From the NCBI GenBank assembly GCA_001986395.2, contig MQVO02000001.1:620001-684000 (forward strand): 64,000 nt of DNA, read 5' to 3'. This document shows positions 12,019-23,197 of this stretch, piece by piece; positions within the stretch are counted from its first letter, which is position 1; the number at the start of each line of letters is the position of its first letter. The notes beneath the pieces are model-generated. The model ran no database searches and had not been told where the DNA came from. It saw nothing but the letters and a program-made list of their open reading frames with translations. Made by a program: the position numbers and the translations under genes. Origin of the DNA: Irpex lacteus. Taxonomy: Eukaryota > Basidiomycota > Agaricomycetes > Polyporales > Irpicaceae.

Positions 12019-14060
12019 ATGAGGTGAGATGAGCAGTTCTTCTACCGTGATCTACTGAATGATAAACATGAGGGGCAGCGATACCTTCAACACCGAATTT
12101 ATTCCCACAGACATATGGCTGGACATATGTTCTAAGCTATCAATTAAATCTCTATATGCATTACGAGCGGTAAGCCGCCATTAAATCTTGTGCGAGTTGT
12201 TTCCTCACCGTTCATCGAATTCTAGACATGCAGAGGCCTTCGCACCATTGTAGATGATCGCTCGGTGTGGTATGCCGTGTTGTCTGACCTCGTAGAGATC
12301 AAGGACTCCGCTTACTCTCGCGAGGATCTGGAAAGCATGTCAGCTCCAGAGTTGCGGGAAGCCTCCGTTCGCATCGTTCAGGTTGATCGTGCATTCCGAT
12401 CCCCGAAGTTACCTCACAGGAAAGCACCAATACCGGCCAGTATTGATACTTCTGTATGCTCTGACGTGGCCCTTTTTCCCGGTGGCGATCGTCTTCTTTT
12501 TCTGGGACAGGATGGGTCGCTGACTGTGTACCGCCTTGACACTGGAGCAACGGTCATGTCCTACCCTAGTCTCGATGATGGCTGGTCACAACATGTAAAC
12601 ATCCACGGTGTCTACCCTACATCTCTATACAATGGGTATATTGCTATCGTTGCCACGGGTAAGCCAAATTCGTTAACACATTCGGTCTGTACCCGAGCCT
12701 TACTGATAGTTTGGTCTTCAAGATTACAACCCAGAAGACTTTTTTACGGACGTCCTGTCGCGGGAACTGCGAGTGTACAAGTACACTTGTCATAGTATAG
12801 AACATTTGCTCGTGGAGCAGGAACTTCACCCGGACGCCGACCCATGCTTCCACCTATTCTATGAGCAAGACAAAATTCGTGTAACGCAACTTTACCCTTC
12901 TTCTCCATCCGATGCAAGGCTGATAGGGGTCTCTACGCGTACTGTCGAGAATGGTCGTGACACCAGGATAAATACTCATTTCCACATAGCTGAATCAGTA
13001 CGTATCATCCTACGTTGTCCTCCGAGTCGCTATCTCTAATATGCACGTCTAACATAGCTTCCGTTTATTTCGATTGGCTGGGAATCACTGGAGATACTGT
13101 CACCCGAATACGTTCTCGTTTGTCCCCAAGGTACACCCTGTACTGCTCATTTAATCGACATAACGCAAGCAAACAAGCTTACCGAGACACCAATTGTGTT
13201 ACACCCATTCTGGAGCTCCGAGTTCGACTCGTCATTGTCATATCTGGGAAGGTCCATCGTAAGCGTCACGAAACGGTGGACATCTCGACACCCTGCAGTT
13301 CGCGCACTCCTGATATCCAAGGGACGGTTATACAGCCTGCATATCCCGATGCATGACGAATCTGCCGTTCGATTAACATCCACCTCTGTACCGGTGCCGC
13401 CCACTCCAGCCAGAATCGAGTATCAGATCCACGGGGACCTCAACCACGGCCTGGTGCGTATGCAACATTTCCCAGAGCTGTTCTGGCGTCGTGGACGGAG
13501 GAGTCGGAACCTCGCCCGCACAGGCCTGTGGTCTTACACAGCCGACTATCCGCTATACCCGGGAACCCACGGTGATTCACCAGGATACATGCGTCTTGAT
13601 AGAGAGACGAGCAGCCGCACCCTTCCCGAGGTACAGCTGGGAAACACGTTGCGCTCTTTCACGAGCGAGGGTATCGAGGCCGAGTCGATGGAGTTTAGGG
13701 TGGATACTGTTTCTGGCCGGCTCGTGCATTTTGCTCAGCTGCCGATGCTGAATCGCCCGGGAGAGGCAGCTATCAGAAGAGTCGAAATGTATGTTATTGA
13801 CGACACGATAAGATGAACACCCAATCACTTACTGCTGGCGAATATACGTTCGCCGTCTCTACACGTGATTGCGCTGGCGTGTTGATCGAAGCATTTGGAT
13901 GACGGTGAAGAAGTTTCCATGCACTCTGTCGACGTCGGAGCTGACTGATTTTCACGACTGGACGAGTAGCGAAGTGCAATTCTAGCGATGACGCCACAAG
14001 AAGGCTTTGTGGATCAGACCACATTGATCGGAACAGTCCTTCCAATAAACTTGGAAAGCT
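11610..14060 (+). repeat. tandem duplication unit 2
   Basis: The partner of the unit at about 9030-11590. It matches through the spacer, five-exon F-box gene and 3' flank. It differs by small indels, for example a shorter 3' flank near 13980 where about 25 bases are missing relative to unit 1. Confidence 0.7.
12019..13816 (+). CDS. F-box/beta-propeller-like protein, copy 3
   Basis: Five exons: 12019-12023 (ATGAG), 12079-12169, 12226-12658, 12723-12997 and 13058-13816, about 520 residues. All phases agree with copy 2. The protein begins MSDTFNTEFIPTDIWLDIC. The F-box continues across the intron into TCRGLRTIVDDRSVW. An alternative ATG at 12068 lies inside intron 1. Exon 2 and exon 3 have exactly the same lengths as in copy 2 (433 and 275 nt). 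No stop or frameshift interrupts the frame, so both duplicates look functional. Same inferred role as copies 1 and 2. Confidence 0.75.
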
Positions 14061-14929
14061 TGAACTTTCCTCATGGTTAGAAGTTGTTTCCACTACCGTG
14101 GTCCGTGACTTTATCTGCAGCCCGGTAAACCAAATCTAACAGAGCAGGAACAAGTGAACCAGCCAAAATACTACAGTACTCTGTTGTTTCAAAAGTCCTC
14201 ATGGGCTCAACAAGGCAACTTCGTTCAGAGATCTGCAAGTGCACGCGGTTTTTAAAGAGTCAAGTTGTTGTTAGGTGAGTACATACTGTCTCTTATCTTG
14301 ACGGTTGGCTCAAACACCTGACACGCTGGTTTCGTACCAGTATAGAATACGCAGCTCCTCAGTAAGCTGGCCATAGCTTGATGCCATGACGGCGTAGCAA
14401 GCTTATCTTATAATCCACTTCGTTACGCAAGATATCATCGCCTCCCTGACGATTTCTCGTTAATCATAACTCCGCAGCGCCCTCCACACGCTATGAGCTG
14501 CTAGAAAAAGCTATGGTCTATTCATCTTTAGCGCACTGCTCGCGGTGGCGACCAGTCAGAGAGGGGCAGCGGTGTATTATGGAGTGCTCGCTTGAAGACA
14601 GCTTCCCAGAAATAGCCACATCACGCTGACTTTCTCCAAGTTGCAGCCTGAAGTGGAGGAATGTATGTGTGCGGCACATCACGGCAAACTAATCCAGAGA
14701 TCTAATATGCCCTTCTGACTAGCCCCGATGCATGCAAGATCTCAAACGCATGCTCACGAAAATCTGAATATGTCAGTAAATCCTTCCGATAAAAGCACGG
14801 ATTGAGGAATCGCTGACCTTGCATTTAGCCCTCATTTTCCTGTTCCTATAGCTCTCACAAAGAGCACCCCCAAAAAGCAGGAGAATCCCCCATACCAACC
14901 AACTCTGAACCATCTCATCCACCACTGTC
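13817..14929. other. intergenic stretch of 1.1 kb
   Basis: The first 240 bases are the 3' flank shared with copy 2. The rest holds no frame or repeat I can support. The promoter of the methyltransferase gene should lie in the last few hundred bases. Confidence 0.4.
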
Positions 14930-15628
14930 ATGTCTTCCGACCTGCACCCATCAGCCAGACGTTATTCTACCGCCTTCCTCAGAATATACGACTGGCTCGT
15001 TCTCGGCTTCGCGAGCACATACTGTTGGCGGTGCCCAGCCTCCACCGTCCTGCTCCCCTTCTTCGCCTCACACGCCGGCAAGACCGCGCACCTAGACGTC
15101 GGCGTAGGCACCGGCTACTACCTCACCCACTCCCTGCACGTCCTCACGACCTCGCAAATCACCCTCGCCGATATGCACCCCGACACACTCGACGTGGCCA
15201 CTCACAGACTCGTCCAAGCCGGCTTCCCCAAGGCCAGTATTCGAGGACTCGTACACGATGTGTTCACTCCGCTACCGCAGGACTTGCAGGGGACGTACGA
15301 CGCCGTGTCGTTGTTCTACCTGCTGCACTGTCTCCCAGGGAAGATGTCTGAGAAGGCACCGAAGGTGTTCGCGCAGTTGTGTGGGGCTCTCAAGCCGGAG
15401 GGAACGATCTATGGCGCGACAGTCCTCGGAAATCCTCTACCATCTTGGTGGCTAGGGAGGCAGTGGCTGAAGTTGACCAATGGGCATGGAGATTTCGACA
15501 ATAGGGAGGATAACGAAGAGCACTTGAGAAGCGCACTGGAGGAATGTTTTGAAGAAGTAGAGGTTAGAGTCGTTGGGCAGGTTGCGTTGTTTGTCGGCAA
15601 GAAGCCGAGGGTGGTAAAGGATATTTGA
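14930..15628 (+). CDS. class I SAM-dependent methyltransferase
   Basis: An intronless gene of 232 codons; the ATG at 14930 is the first in frame. Residues 55-64 (LDVGVGTGYY) are the glycine-rich motif I that holds S-adenosylmethionine. ITLADMHP (77-84) is the acidic strand-2 motif that binds the ribose. DAVSLFYLLHCLPG is the motif IV region, and LKPEGTIYGATVLG the later core strand. Length and motif order fit a minimal class I fold with no extra domain. An N-terminal YDWLVLGFASTYCWRC segment is seen in small fungal methyltransferases found near secondary-metabolite genes. The substrate is not predictable, and no other biosynthetic gene lies nearby. It sits inside the F-box array. Confidence 0.8.
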   Translation: MSSDLHPSARRYSTAFLRIYDWLVLGFASTYCWRCPASTVLLPFFASHAGKTAHLDVGVGTGYYLTHSLHVLTTSQITLADMHPDTLDVATHRLVQAGFPKASIRGLVHDVFTPLPQDLQGTYDAVSLFYLLHCLPGKMSEKAPKVFAQLCGALKPEGTIYGATVLGNPLPSWWLGRQWLKLTNGHGDFDNREDNEEHLRSALEECFEEVEVRVVGQVALFVGKKPRVVKDI

Positions 15629-16151
15629 GTTCCTGTGTACTGTGATTAGTAGTAGGTGTGAGCCCGGCACCGTTAACTTTCTTGCACAGTATAGCATAAT
15701 CACCCAATATTAATGCTAGCGAATTTCTTCTCTTCACGCGAAAAATGTTTGTCTGCGAAATGTTGTCGAAGGTCTGCTTTGAGGCAGTATACAATTCACC
15801 ACCTCGGTCGATGGACGCTAGACCTATCAGACTATCATACAAATACAGATAAGTAAACACCTATCAATGGTCCATGATATCCTCCCCACCCGAGTCTAAC
15901 ACAAACTCAAGAAACAGAGAGACGGAATACATGCGCATACTTGTAAAAATATCGATCGGAAATTCACCAGCACCAGCAATCGGATATTGGATCTTGACGG
16001 CGAGAAGGGAGAGGAATCCCTTACCCCGGGAGCACCTTGCTACCAGAAGCCGATTCTCCTGAGTTCGTCTACTCTTCGCCTCCGCCACGGAACGCCCTTG
16101 GACGTTCGGGCCAGGCATCGTATGATAGCCACCTGGGAGATAGAGAAGTGT
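15629..16151. other. convergent intergenic region
   Basis: Lies between the 3' ends of the methyltransferase gene and the transporter-like gene. It should hold both polyadenylation regions. I see no gene. Confidence 0.4.
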
Positions 16152-18033
16152 TTACCATTGCCCCGCGAGACGTCCTCCGGCCCAAACGAGCCCTCCACCG
16201 CCGACAGGCAGCAACAGTACCCAGACGCCAACGTCCCAGAACACGCGTTTCGTGAACCGACGGCGTTGCAAGGTACGTTCTTTCCGTTGGAGAAGCTCGT
16301 CGTTATGTGAGTCGCTCCTCTGGAAACTTGGAGAGACGCCTGGGCGAGGTGTGGTGGGAGGCATGACGATGGATAGTGGCCGACGGAAGTTGTGTATGAC
16401 GATGTGTAGTAGCGCTAAAAGTATAACGTATGACGGAGGTTTGTCAGCTATGGAATATAATAAGCTTGATCTTCGAGAGACATTTTTACCTGGGACGGTG
16501 AATGTGCCCAAGAACGCCAGTACAACCAGGGCGTCACTGACCAACCTCGCGGGTGCAGTCGGCAACAACGCAATGCCCAATGATACGGCAAGCGTGACGA
16601 GTCTTGACACAAGCAGTTGGTTGACGTATCTTCGCACGGATAGCGGAACCGGAATAGCAGGTACCGTAACCAGAACAGACGGGATACCCAGCGTCAGCGT
16701 CGCCGCACTCAAGAGTCCCATGAGACACTTGAATGCAAAAGGCGTGCGACCATCTGCGGGTGCAGGCTCATCCTGAGAGTGTGCAGTGCGAAACTAGTAT
16801 GTCAGTGTTGTTCGGTCGCTGTATTTTGAGATGGTCGGACGGGTGAACTTACCGGTGATGCGGTTACGGAGCTGAATATAGTTGGTGGGAGGATGAGAGC
16901 TGTGGCGAGGACGATGGAACTCAGGGAAAGGAGCTTGAATGACCGTGAGCGTTTCGGTTTCGATGCGCCGAAGCCACTGGTAGAGGTGCGGAGTGAGGAA
17001 TACAGGGGTAGGGTGGACGAGGTCGCGAATGTGAACGCAGCAATGCCTACACGCGTTGTCAGTCCTTGCATCTGCATCGGGAAAGAGTACGTACTGAGGC
17101 CTTGCCAAAGGCTGCCGAGCGATCCTTCGGCTTGAGAATCCTTCTGGGAGATGAGAGATATGCCGTGAGCGTGAGCATACGCTGTACCAGCGACCCAGGC
17201 GACAAATGTCGCTACAGAGATCCATGATGGCCATAGTACAGTAGGTGTACCAAGGGAGGTTGCGGGTAATATCGACAACGGGAGGACAATAGCAGTCAAG
17301 ACTAGCGTTATGACCACTCGGGATGATACAGCAGTGAAGAGATAAGAAGGAAAGAGAGGAGCTAAGGCGTCGGTGGAAGCTGGTGCAAACGAATGTCAGT
17401 TTCTATACAGCGACAAATGCCGATAGTAGACATACCTCTCAAGTACAACGCGATGAGCAGCACACGGAGGGCTCCCGTACACAGATGAACAAGACGTCTG
17501 ATCCACCGTCGTTTCCGCTCACCATCCCTGCCCCTGCCTGCTCCTCTAGCGAACGCTTGTAGTACAATCTCCTCCATGTCGGCTCGCCGCACATACCGCG
17601 CTAGCATGTACCATATTTGTCTGGTCAGAGCGCAGAGACATGCAAACAGGAACAGGGCAGGCAGAGATATCTTAAGCCCTTGTACGCCGGTAGATGGAGA
17701 TAGTAGTGCACCGAGCTTCAGAAGCGGAGAGAGGAGGTATAGAAATACAGACAAGGACGAGAGGGCTGGTACGGAAGAATACGAGCCAGCTGAGCCCCTC
17801 TCGAAGAGATTATCCTGCGATTCCCCGTCGGGCGACTCGTCTTCATCGCTGCTAGTGACAAAATCAAAAGCAGCCGGATCTTCACCGCCAATTTCATCGT
17901 GGTCGCTGTGGTCTGGGACAAGTATGAGAGCACTCGAAGAGTCGACTTCGTGGATGCCGGCTTCGGAGTCGAGGGAGTCGATGGAAGGTCGCGGACTGAA
18001 ATGTTCGGGTGCTGAGGGTGTTGATGGTGACAT
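16152..18033 (-). CDS. multi-pass membrane protein, amino-acid-transporter-like
   Basis: Five exons: 18033-17436, 17379-17095, 17046-16853, 16793-16490 and 16414-16152, 547 residues. The start is the ATG in a good context (CTACCATGTC). Residues 1-90 are Ser- and acid-rich and likely cytosolic. Hydrophobic segments follow at about 94-112, 121-140 and 182-199, and many more to the C-terminus (VFWDVGVWVLLLPVG). WQGLSIAAFTFATSSTLPLY, formed across intron 2, resembles the core of eukaryotic AAAP/SLC38-type amino-acid transporters, which usually reside in vacuolar or plasma membranes. Introns 2 (48 bp) and 4 (75 bp) are multiples of three with no stop, so unspliced forms stay in frame. Family assignment is an inference from the hydrophobic pattern and that motif. 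Confidence 0.6.
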
Positions 18034-18452
18034 GGTAGCAGTTACAGCGTTGTAAGGAACGGAGAAGTAGGAGCTGGGAAATGAAAGACTGGTACAGGAC
18101 GATAATCCGCCTGCGGAGGTCGAGTGATACGACGACGAGGTCCGAGTCGTTTGAGGGAAACCTGCATAGGTCTTGCAGCGCCCGCCGTCCGCAGCAGCCT
18201 CGACAGGGCTTTGCCATGGCCAGCCTGAGTCACTTTCCAAACACTCTATACATAGACTGGGAAGTGCACCCACCAAAGGTTACACGATATGCATTCTACT
18301 CTCACGACCGTCGTTGCCGTTGCTTCCCCGCACAAGTACTCGGAGCACTTCATTTCACTTTGCTCAGACAGGCTTCGCCGTGCCTATGCTCAGGATATAC
18401 TAGTAATAACCGCTCGTCTGCTTTGGATCGCAGTATAAATGACACTGAGTGA
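18034..18452. other. intergenic, upstream of transporter-like gene
   Basis: Lies between the 5' end of the transporter-like gene and the 3' end of F-box copy 4, both leftward. The transporter frame stays open upstream to about 18276 without an ATG. No further gene is seen. Confidence 0.35.
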
Positions 18453-20352
18453 CTATTCTATGTTATCGAGAGTATATAGAACAATCCCCGCAGATTCTAC
18501 GGCAGACAAACCAGAGTAGGTTGGTTTCAACTGGACGAACCTTCCAGAGATGTCGTCCACGCACAGCTCCTTCGCCTCATCATCTTTACTTGCCTCTTTC
18601 CAGGGTTGCAAAGTATTCCCCAAACGGACTTCTTGCAAGTCATCCTCCCTACCGAGCCGCAAGCATCCTGCAGTCACGCCACTTTCATCTTCTCCGTATC
18701 TACGTATTGCGCTATATGACCATAAGCCTTCTTGGTCGATGGTCATCCGAGGAAGAGGGCGGTTCGATACGTAGTGGAAAGAGTAGAGCGGTAGTCGCAG
18801 GATTCCATGGCTGATTCCTCGGTACATCTTATTGAACATTGTGGTATCGCCATCTTCATCTCTCGTGTTTGGTATGGAGAGCTCGACTCGCGACAAGGGG
18901 ATATCGTCATCAACTTGGAGGTCTTCTGTTACTGGAACGTCTAGGAAGTATAATGTTGCTGGCTCCGCCCAAAGGGCCACACGGACAAATGGACGGTGGC
19001 CACTATAGTAATATGGTGTGGGTTGGACTGGCAAGTACATCAATTGGATTTCGACGGGGCTCCTCCAGATGGAGTGAAGAGTTGTGAGCTCCCTGGTCGA
19101 ATCATGGCCTCGGGATTGAGAGACGTCAAATAGCAGTGCTCGACGCTTCGCTTGAAGTAACAGATATCGTGAGGATAGAATCTCCAGTTTCCAGCTTGCA
19201 TGTGCATTATTGGGCTGCGGGGAGTACGTCATGAATTTATGCTCAGCTGCGTGTACACCTATAGTCTACAAGGCTTACCTCAGGCCGTAGTTCATCGATA
19301 CGAAACCTTTTTAACACTCTCTCGTCGCACACACCAGCAACGAACGTTCGCAGATGAAGCTCGAGTGAGCTCATGTCGTTCGCATCCCGTAAATGGAGCT
19401 GTGCTATGGAAAGGACGCCGTCCTGATGACAGAAAGCGTACCCGAAGTGAAGGATACTGGTCGGCATTTCCTCCGTGAGTATATGTCGGACGCTGTCAGC
19501 GGTGTATTCGTACACGCGTAGTTGTTCCGCTACGGCGGGACCCGGGCCAAATTCGAAAGGTGCTACGAGGCAGATGAATTGAGCGGTAGAGCCAGAATAC
19601 CACAAGAAGCAAGAAGTGACCACTTACGTGATAAGTGTATCACTATGTGCCCGGTGTATAGAGACGTAGGGAACAAGCTAGCAGTGCTGGTAGATCTTTG
19701 TGAGCGAGCGGGTGTATTGGTCGGGGGGATATCAACTACTGTCTTTCTTGCACTGATATCATATATCTTGAAGGAGCCGCTCGCGCGTAGGACGAGCAAA
19801 CGCTCGCCCCCAGGAAACAGAAGCGTCTGAGTACAGCCTACTACATCCTCTCGTGAGAACAATGCGACTTCACGATGTGGTAATGTCGGCGACGAATAGG
19901 CACGATCGACGAGGACTATGCGAAGGGAAGCCTTGCGCAGCTCTGCGGCAGACATGTCTTCTATGTCCTGTTTCGAGTACGCGGATGGCTTGATCCTGAT
20001 CAGGTCGGTCAAGGCCGACAGCCAGACAGTACGCGAGTCTACTGTCTCACGCAACTCCCGAGAAGTCTATAGACCAATCCAGCATTAGGGCCTCATTTCT
20101 GAAATACAACAAGGAATATACGCACAGCACGTAGCATATACAGAGATTTGACAGAGAGATAAAGGCATACTTGGAACCAGACGTCATTCGGGACCGTTGT
20201 CACACCGAAGGATCTATGGTAAATCGGTCAACTATTAGCTTTACATGCGCCGGTCGAGGATTCGTCACAACGCACTCTTGCATCTGAAGGAGAGACTGTC
20301 AGTACCAGGTACTCTTTAGACGTTTTTAAATATATTTTACCTCGCCGGACAT
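18453..20352 (-). CDS. F-box/beta-propeller-like protein, copy 4
   Basis: Proposed exons: 20352-20341 (ATGTCCGGCGAG), 20283-20276 (8 nt), 20213-20126, 20066-19628, 19562-19279 and 19214-18453, about 530 residues with every phase consistent. The last four exons are firm because they match the sister genes. The F-box reads VPNDVWFQVC, then LRA joined to TSRELRETVDSRTVW. LLFPGGERLLVLRASGSFKI marks the propeller-like part, and WSYSAIR, LGNTLQPW and SGRFVQL the tail. The two tiny 5' exons are inferred. The F-box exon has no in-frame ATG of its own, and its acceptor (ACCATAG) needs a phase-2 donor. The 8-nt exon ending at GTGCGT supplies that. Divergent from copies 1-3 but the same architecture. 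Confidence 0.65.
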
Positions 20353-20991
20353 GATGGTACGCTGATGGAAAGCCTAAATGCATGGAATAAATCCTGTACC
20401 ACGATGCACCGCATTCTACCGCACGCGCATTCCCAAAATCAGGCCACAATCGCAGGGCAGGCAGATTCATGGGAGATTGGCGGTAGGCCCATCCACTCTG
20501 CATACGTACATATCAAACCCCACACCGTTATACTGAGAGAAAGTCAGTGTTCTGAGAGGCTATGAATCACGCTGTAGTCGTTTCAATTGCAAGCCAGTCG
20601 CACACAACTTTCTTTAAATGAAGAATAGCCTCGAATCTTGGGAGTCCTCATGAGTACAATTTATGATAAACTAAAGATACTGACCTGTTTGAACGATCGG
20701 TAGTGCCAGTGCGATGTAAGAGGCTTCGTGGTCACGGTAGTACAATGTTTAGAGCGGCTGGCCTCGAGTCCTGCAGTTCGATTCTGCAGTCCGTCTCTCA
20801 GATCTCAGATGCCATCATGTTCGCTTCAAAATCAGTACGGTTTGATATCCGAAGGCCTCGTGGCGCTTAAGGACTAGATTCGAACTTCATCCAAGACTAC
20901 CACGAACCGATCAGCCTGGGTCCGTAAGTCTCTTTAACAAAGTTGGTTTTAGACTTATTCACATCGTTTCTTAAAGGCAAGAGTAACTAGT
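20353..20991. other. intergenic with tRNA-like relic
   Basis: Divergent spacer between F-box copy 4 and the DCAF4-like gene. It holds the tRNA-like element near 20731-20797 and presumably both promoters. No coding frame is supported. Confidence 0.4.
20731..20797 (+). other. tRNA-like relic (pseudo-tRNA or SINE head)
   Basis: A T-arm can be drawn at 20772-20788: stem TGCAG/CTGCA around the loop TTCGATT, inside a B-box-like AGTTCGATTCT. Upstream TAGTACAATG followed by TTTAGAGC resembles an A-box and D-arm. The ends GTCACGG and CCGTCTC pair at five of seven positions. The anticodon arm does not form cleanly and the total is short (about 67 nt), so it is unlikely to be a working tRNA. Confidence 0.3.
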
Positions 20992-22898
20992 ATGCCCCTG
21001 GATCTACCAGGATTTTACTGGGATGAAAGCAGGCAACGGTACTTTCCCGTCACAACTCGCTCAACGCAGCCTTTTGGTTGGCAGCCGTCTCCATCTGCTG
21101 TAACACTAGTCACACACACCGGCCCCATCGCCAGCTCCTCTTCAACGAGGAATAATCCTGGTAACAATAGTAGCTTTGTGCGACCCAGGAAGAGGAGACG
21201 ACTTACCTCTTCCTGGGCCGCCTCCACTGCAACATTCGCTGAACGCGAGCAAATTAAACAGTATGATTCTCCCGGGGATACAGCCTTGATTATTTGACAT
21301 TGATGAATGTATATGTACTATAGCGATACGATGAACAAGGCCGTATCTCGTCTATCTAGGGGCAGTATGGTATACTCTGGTGATTTTCCTTGTTCAAGCT
21401 TTCACGTACGCCGGTCACATTGAACTCTGAATAAGGCAGTATATTAACACTACTAATAGGCATCTGAAAGCAGTGAAGATGGCTCAACGGTACTACATAC
21501 CGGTGATATGGGCGGCTGGCTGCAATCCTGCCGTATCGACCCTCGGGGGTTTGCGTACAACTCGTCAAGAGAGCTGTACCTCGGCTCGGAGGTGAGTTCC
21601 ATCGTCATGCGCATCTAGGGCTTGTACATCTCATGATTAGCCATGTAGGTAACTGCATTGTGTCATTCGGGAACGCTCAGAGTGTAAATCCCATACAATA
21701 TTGCTCGTTCGACTGATTACTGAACCTTTCGCAGAGCCGTCTCTTTCGGTCCGTCTAGCAAGATAGCTCTCGAGAATACGGCACACGATTCCGAGTAAGT
21801 CGTAGCCTCTCTCACCATAAATTAATGACTGACGATTTGATCTGTGGGCCAGTATGTGGACCATCATAGGTGTACCAGACAAGCGGGCCCACGATCTCCG
21901 AGTAGCTGACCTACAAGGGAGTAGACTAGTGATAGGTAATAAGACAAGCACATCTATCTATATCTCTAACTAAATCCTTCCTCTTTTGTATTTGTCAGGA
22001 GCCGCGAACCGAGGCCTTGTCTTCCCTAACGTCGAGTATAGCTGGCACTTCGATGTATTGAACACGGGGAGCGACGTCCTCTCAATATGCCAGAAAGATG
22101 TATGTCGAAAGCCCCTATTGAATGTCACGTCCAACCTTCTGACATCTTTCCGCTGCAGTCGCAGGTATATACAGGCGGGCGTAACGGCTCGATCAAGGCT
22201 TTTGACATCCGCGTCAATACTCAACGGAAAGGCCAGTCATTATTCGGAGAGCGATTTACCAAGGAAACGCGCTCTATAACCCATATGAATGCAATCAGTG
22301 AATGGCAGATGGTCGTGAGCACCATCAGAGGGGACGTACGTGTCATTCGCTACCCTTCAACATACTCCATCCATGTCCAGACTCACCGACTCCTTACGTT
22401 GACAGCTCGAACTCCTCGACCTGCGCTTTCCTAGGACAGAATCCCCACTAACTTCGTTCCAAGGCCATGTCAATTCCTACACAACCAAACTAGTGCGTCT
22501 CCCATCTTGGTTCTCTATGCAGTTTGTCCTAACCTAAAGCGGGCCATGTTTAGGGAATAACAACCTCTCCCTGCTCCTCGTATCTCTTTGCGGCTGGACA
22601 GGACAATCGCCTACGTGCATGGTCTCTCTGCTCTACTGCATCGCCACACCCAATAGAAGTTCCAGCGTACGCCGGCCTCAGTTCTCTGGGTTCCCAACAG
22701 AGTATATCTCAGGTGGACCCGTCAGCTGTCCATCCGTTACGACACACGTTCAAAGACCCGATAGTCAGCCTACAAGTACAAAAGGCAAAGTCGAGTAGTG
22801 CTGCGATGACGCTGTGGGCAGCCTCGGGAAAGGACATGTGGAGATTTGGAATCGGGTCAGAGTTTGATCCTGGGAGTTTTGACCGGACACTACCATAG
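20992..22898 (+). CDS. WD40 protein similar to DCAF4
   Basis: Ten exons: 20992-21260, 21324-21369, 21460-21591, 21649-21683, 21735-21794, 21853-21935, 21999-22099, 22159-22335, 22406-22492 and 22554-22898, 444 residues with all phases consistent. The N-terminus MPLDLPGFYWDESRQRYFP is the hallmark opening of DCAF4-type proteins, followed by a basic RKRRR patch. WD-like strands are seen as VYTGGRNGSIKAFDIR and LFAAGQDNRLRAWSL, and more weakly elsewhere. In animals DCAF4 binds DDB1 and serves a CUL4 ubiquitin ligase; a similar role here is inferred. The many very short exons (35-130 nt) are typical of this genome type but make single junctions uncertain. A GTAAAT donor at 21684 keeps phase better than the GTGTAA two bases upstream. 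Confidence 0.65.
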
Positions 22899-23197
22899 TT
22901 CGCAGTCATATCAGACTAAATGAGAGATTAAACGTCGATAGTAGACATGATCACACAACGCTTCTGTAGGAGATTTCGAGAGTTTATTAGATTATTGTTG
23001 TACAGTAGTTTACAGGGTATCATAATAGCTCCAGGGTCTAGAGTCAATGGGCAGATTGACTTGGACAACCGACATCTGAAAGTAGTAAACAATTAAACGA
23101 GGTGCAAGAAAACAGAGTTAAACGAGAGCGTGGGACGATATGCATGCAAAACGAAGGTTGACGACAGCAGAGCCTAGGTAGACAAAGTTCGAGCGCA

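Noticed and set aside
17047..17094. Treating the 48-bp in-frame segment of the transporter-like gene as exon
   Set aside because: It has a strong GTACGT donor, an ACTGAC branch and a TGTAG acceptor, and removal restores the GLSIAAFTFATS core expected of the family; kept as a retained-intron finding.
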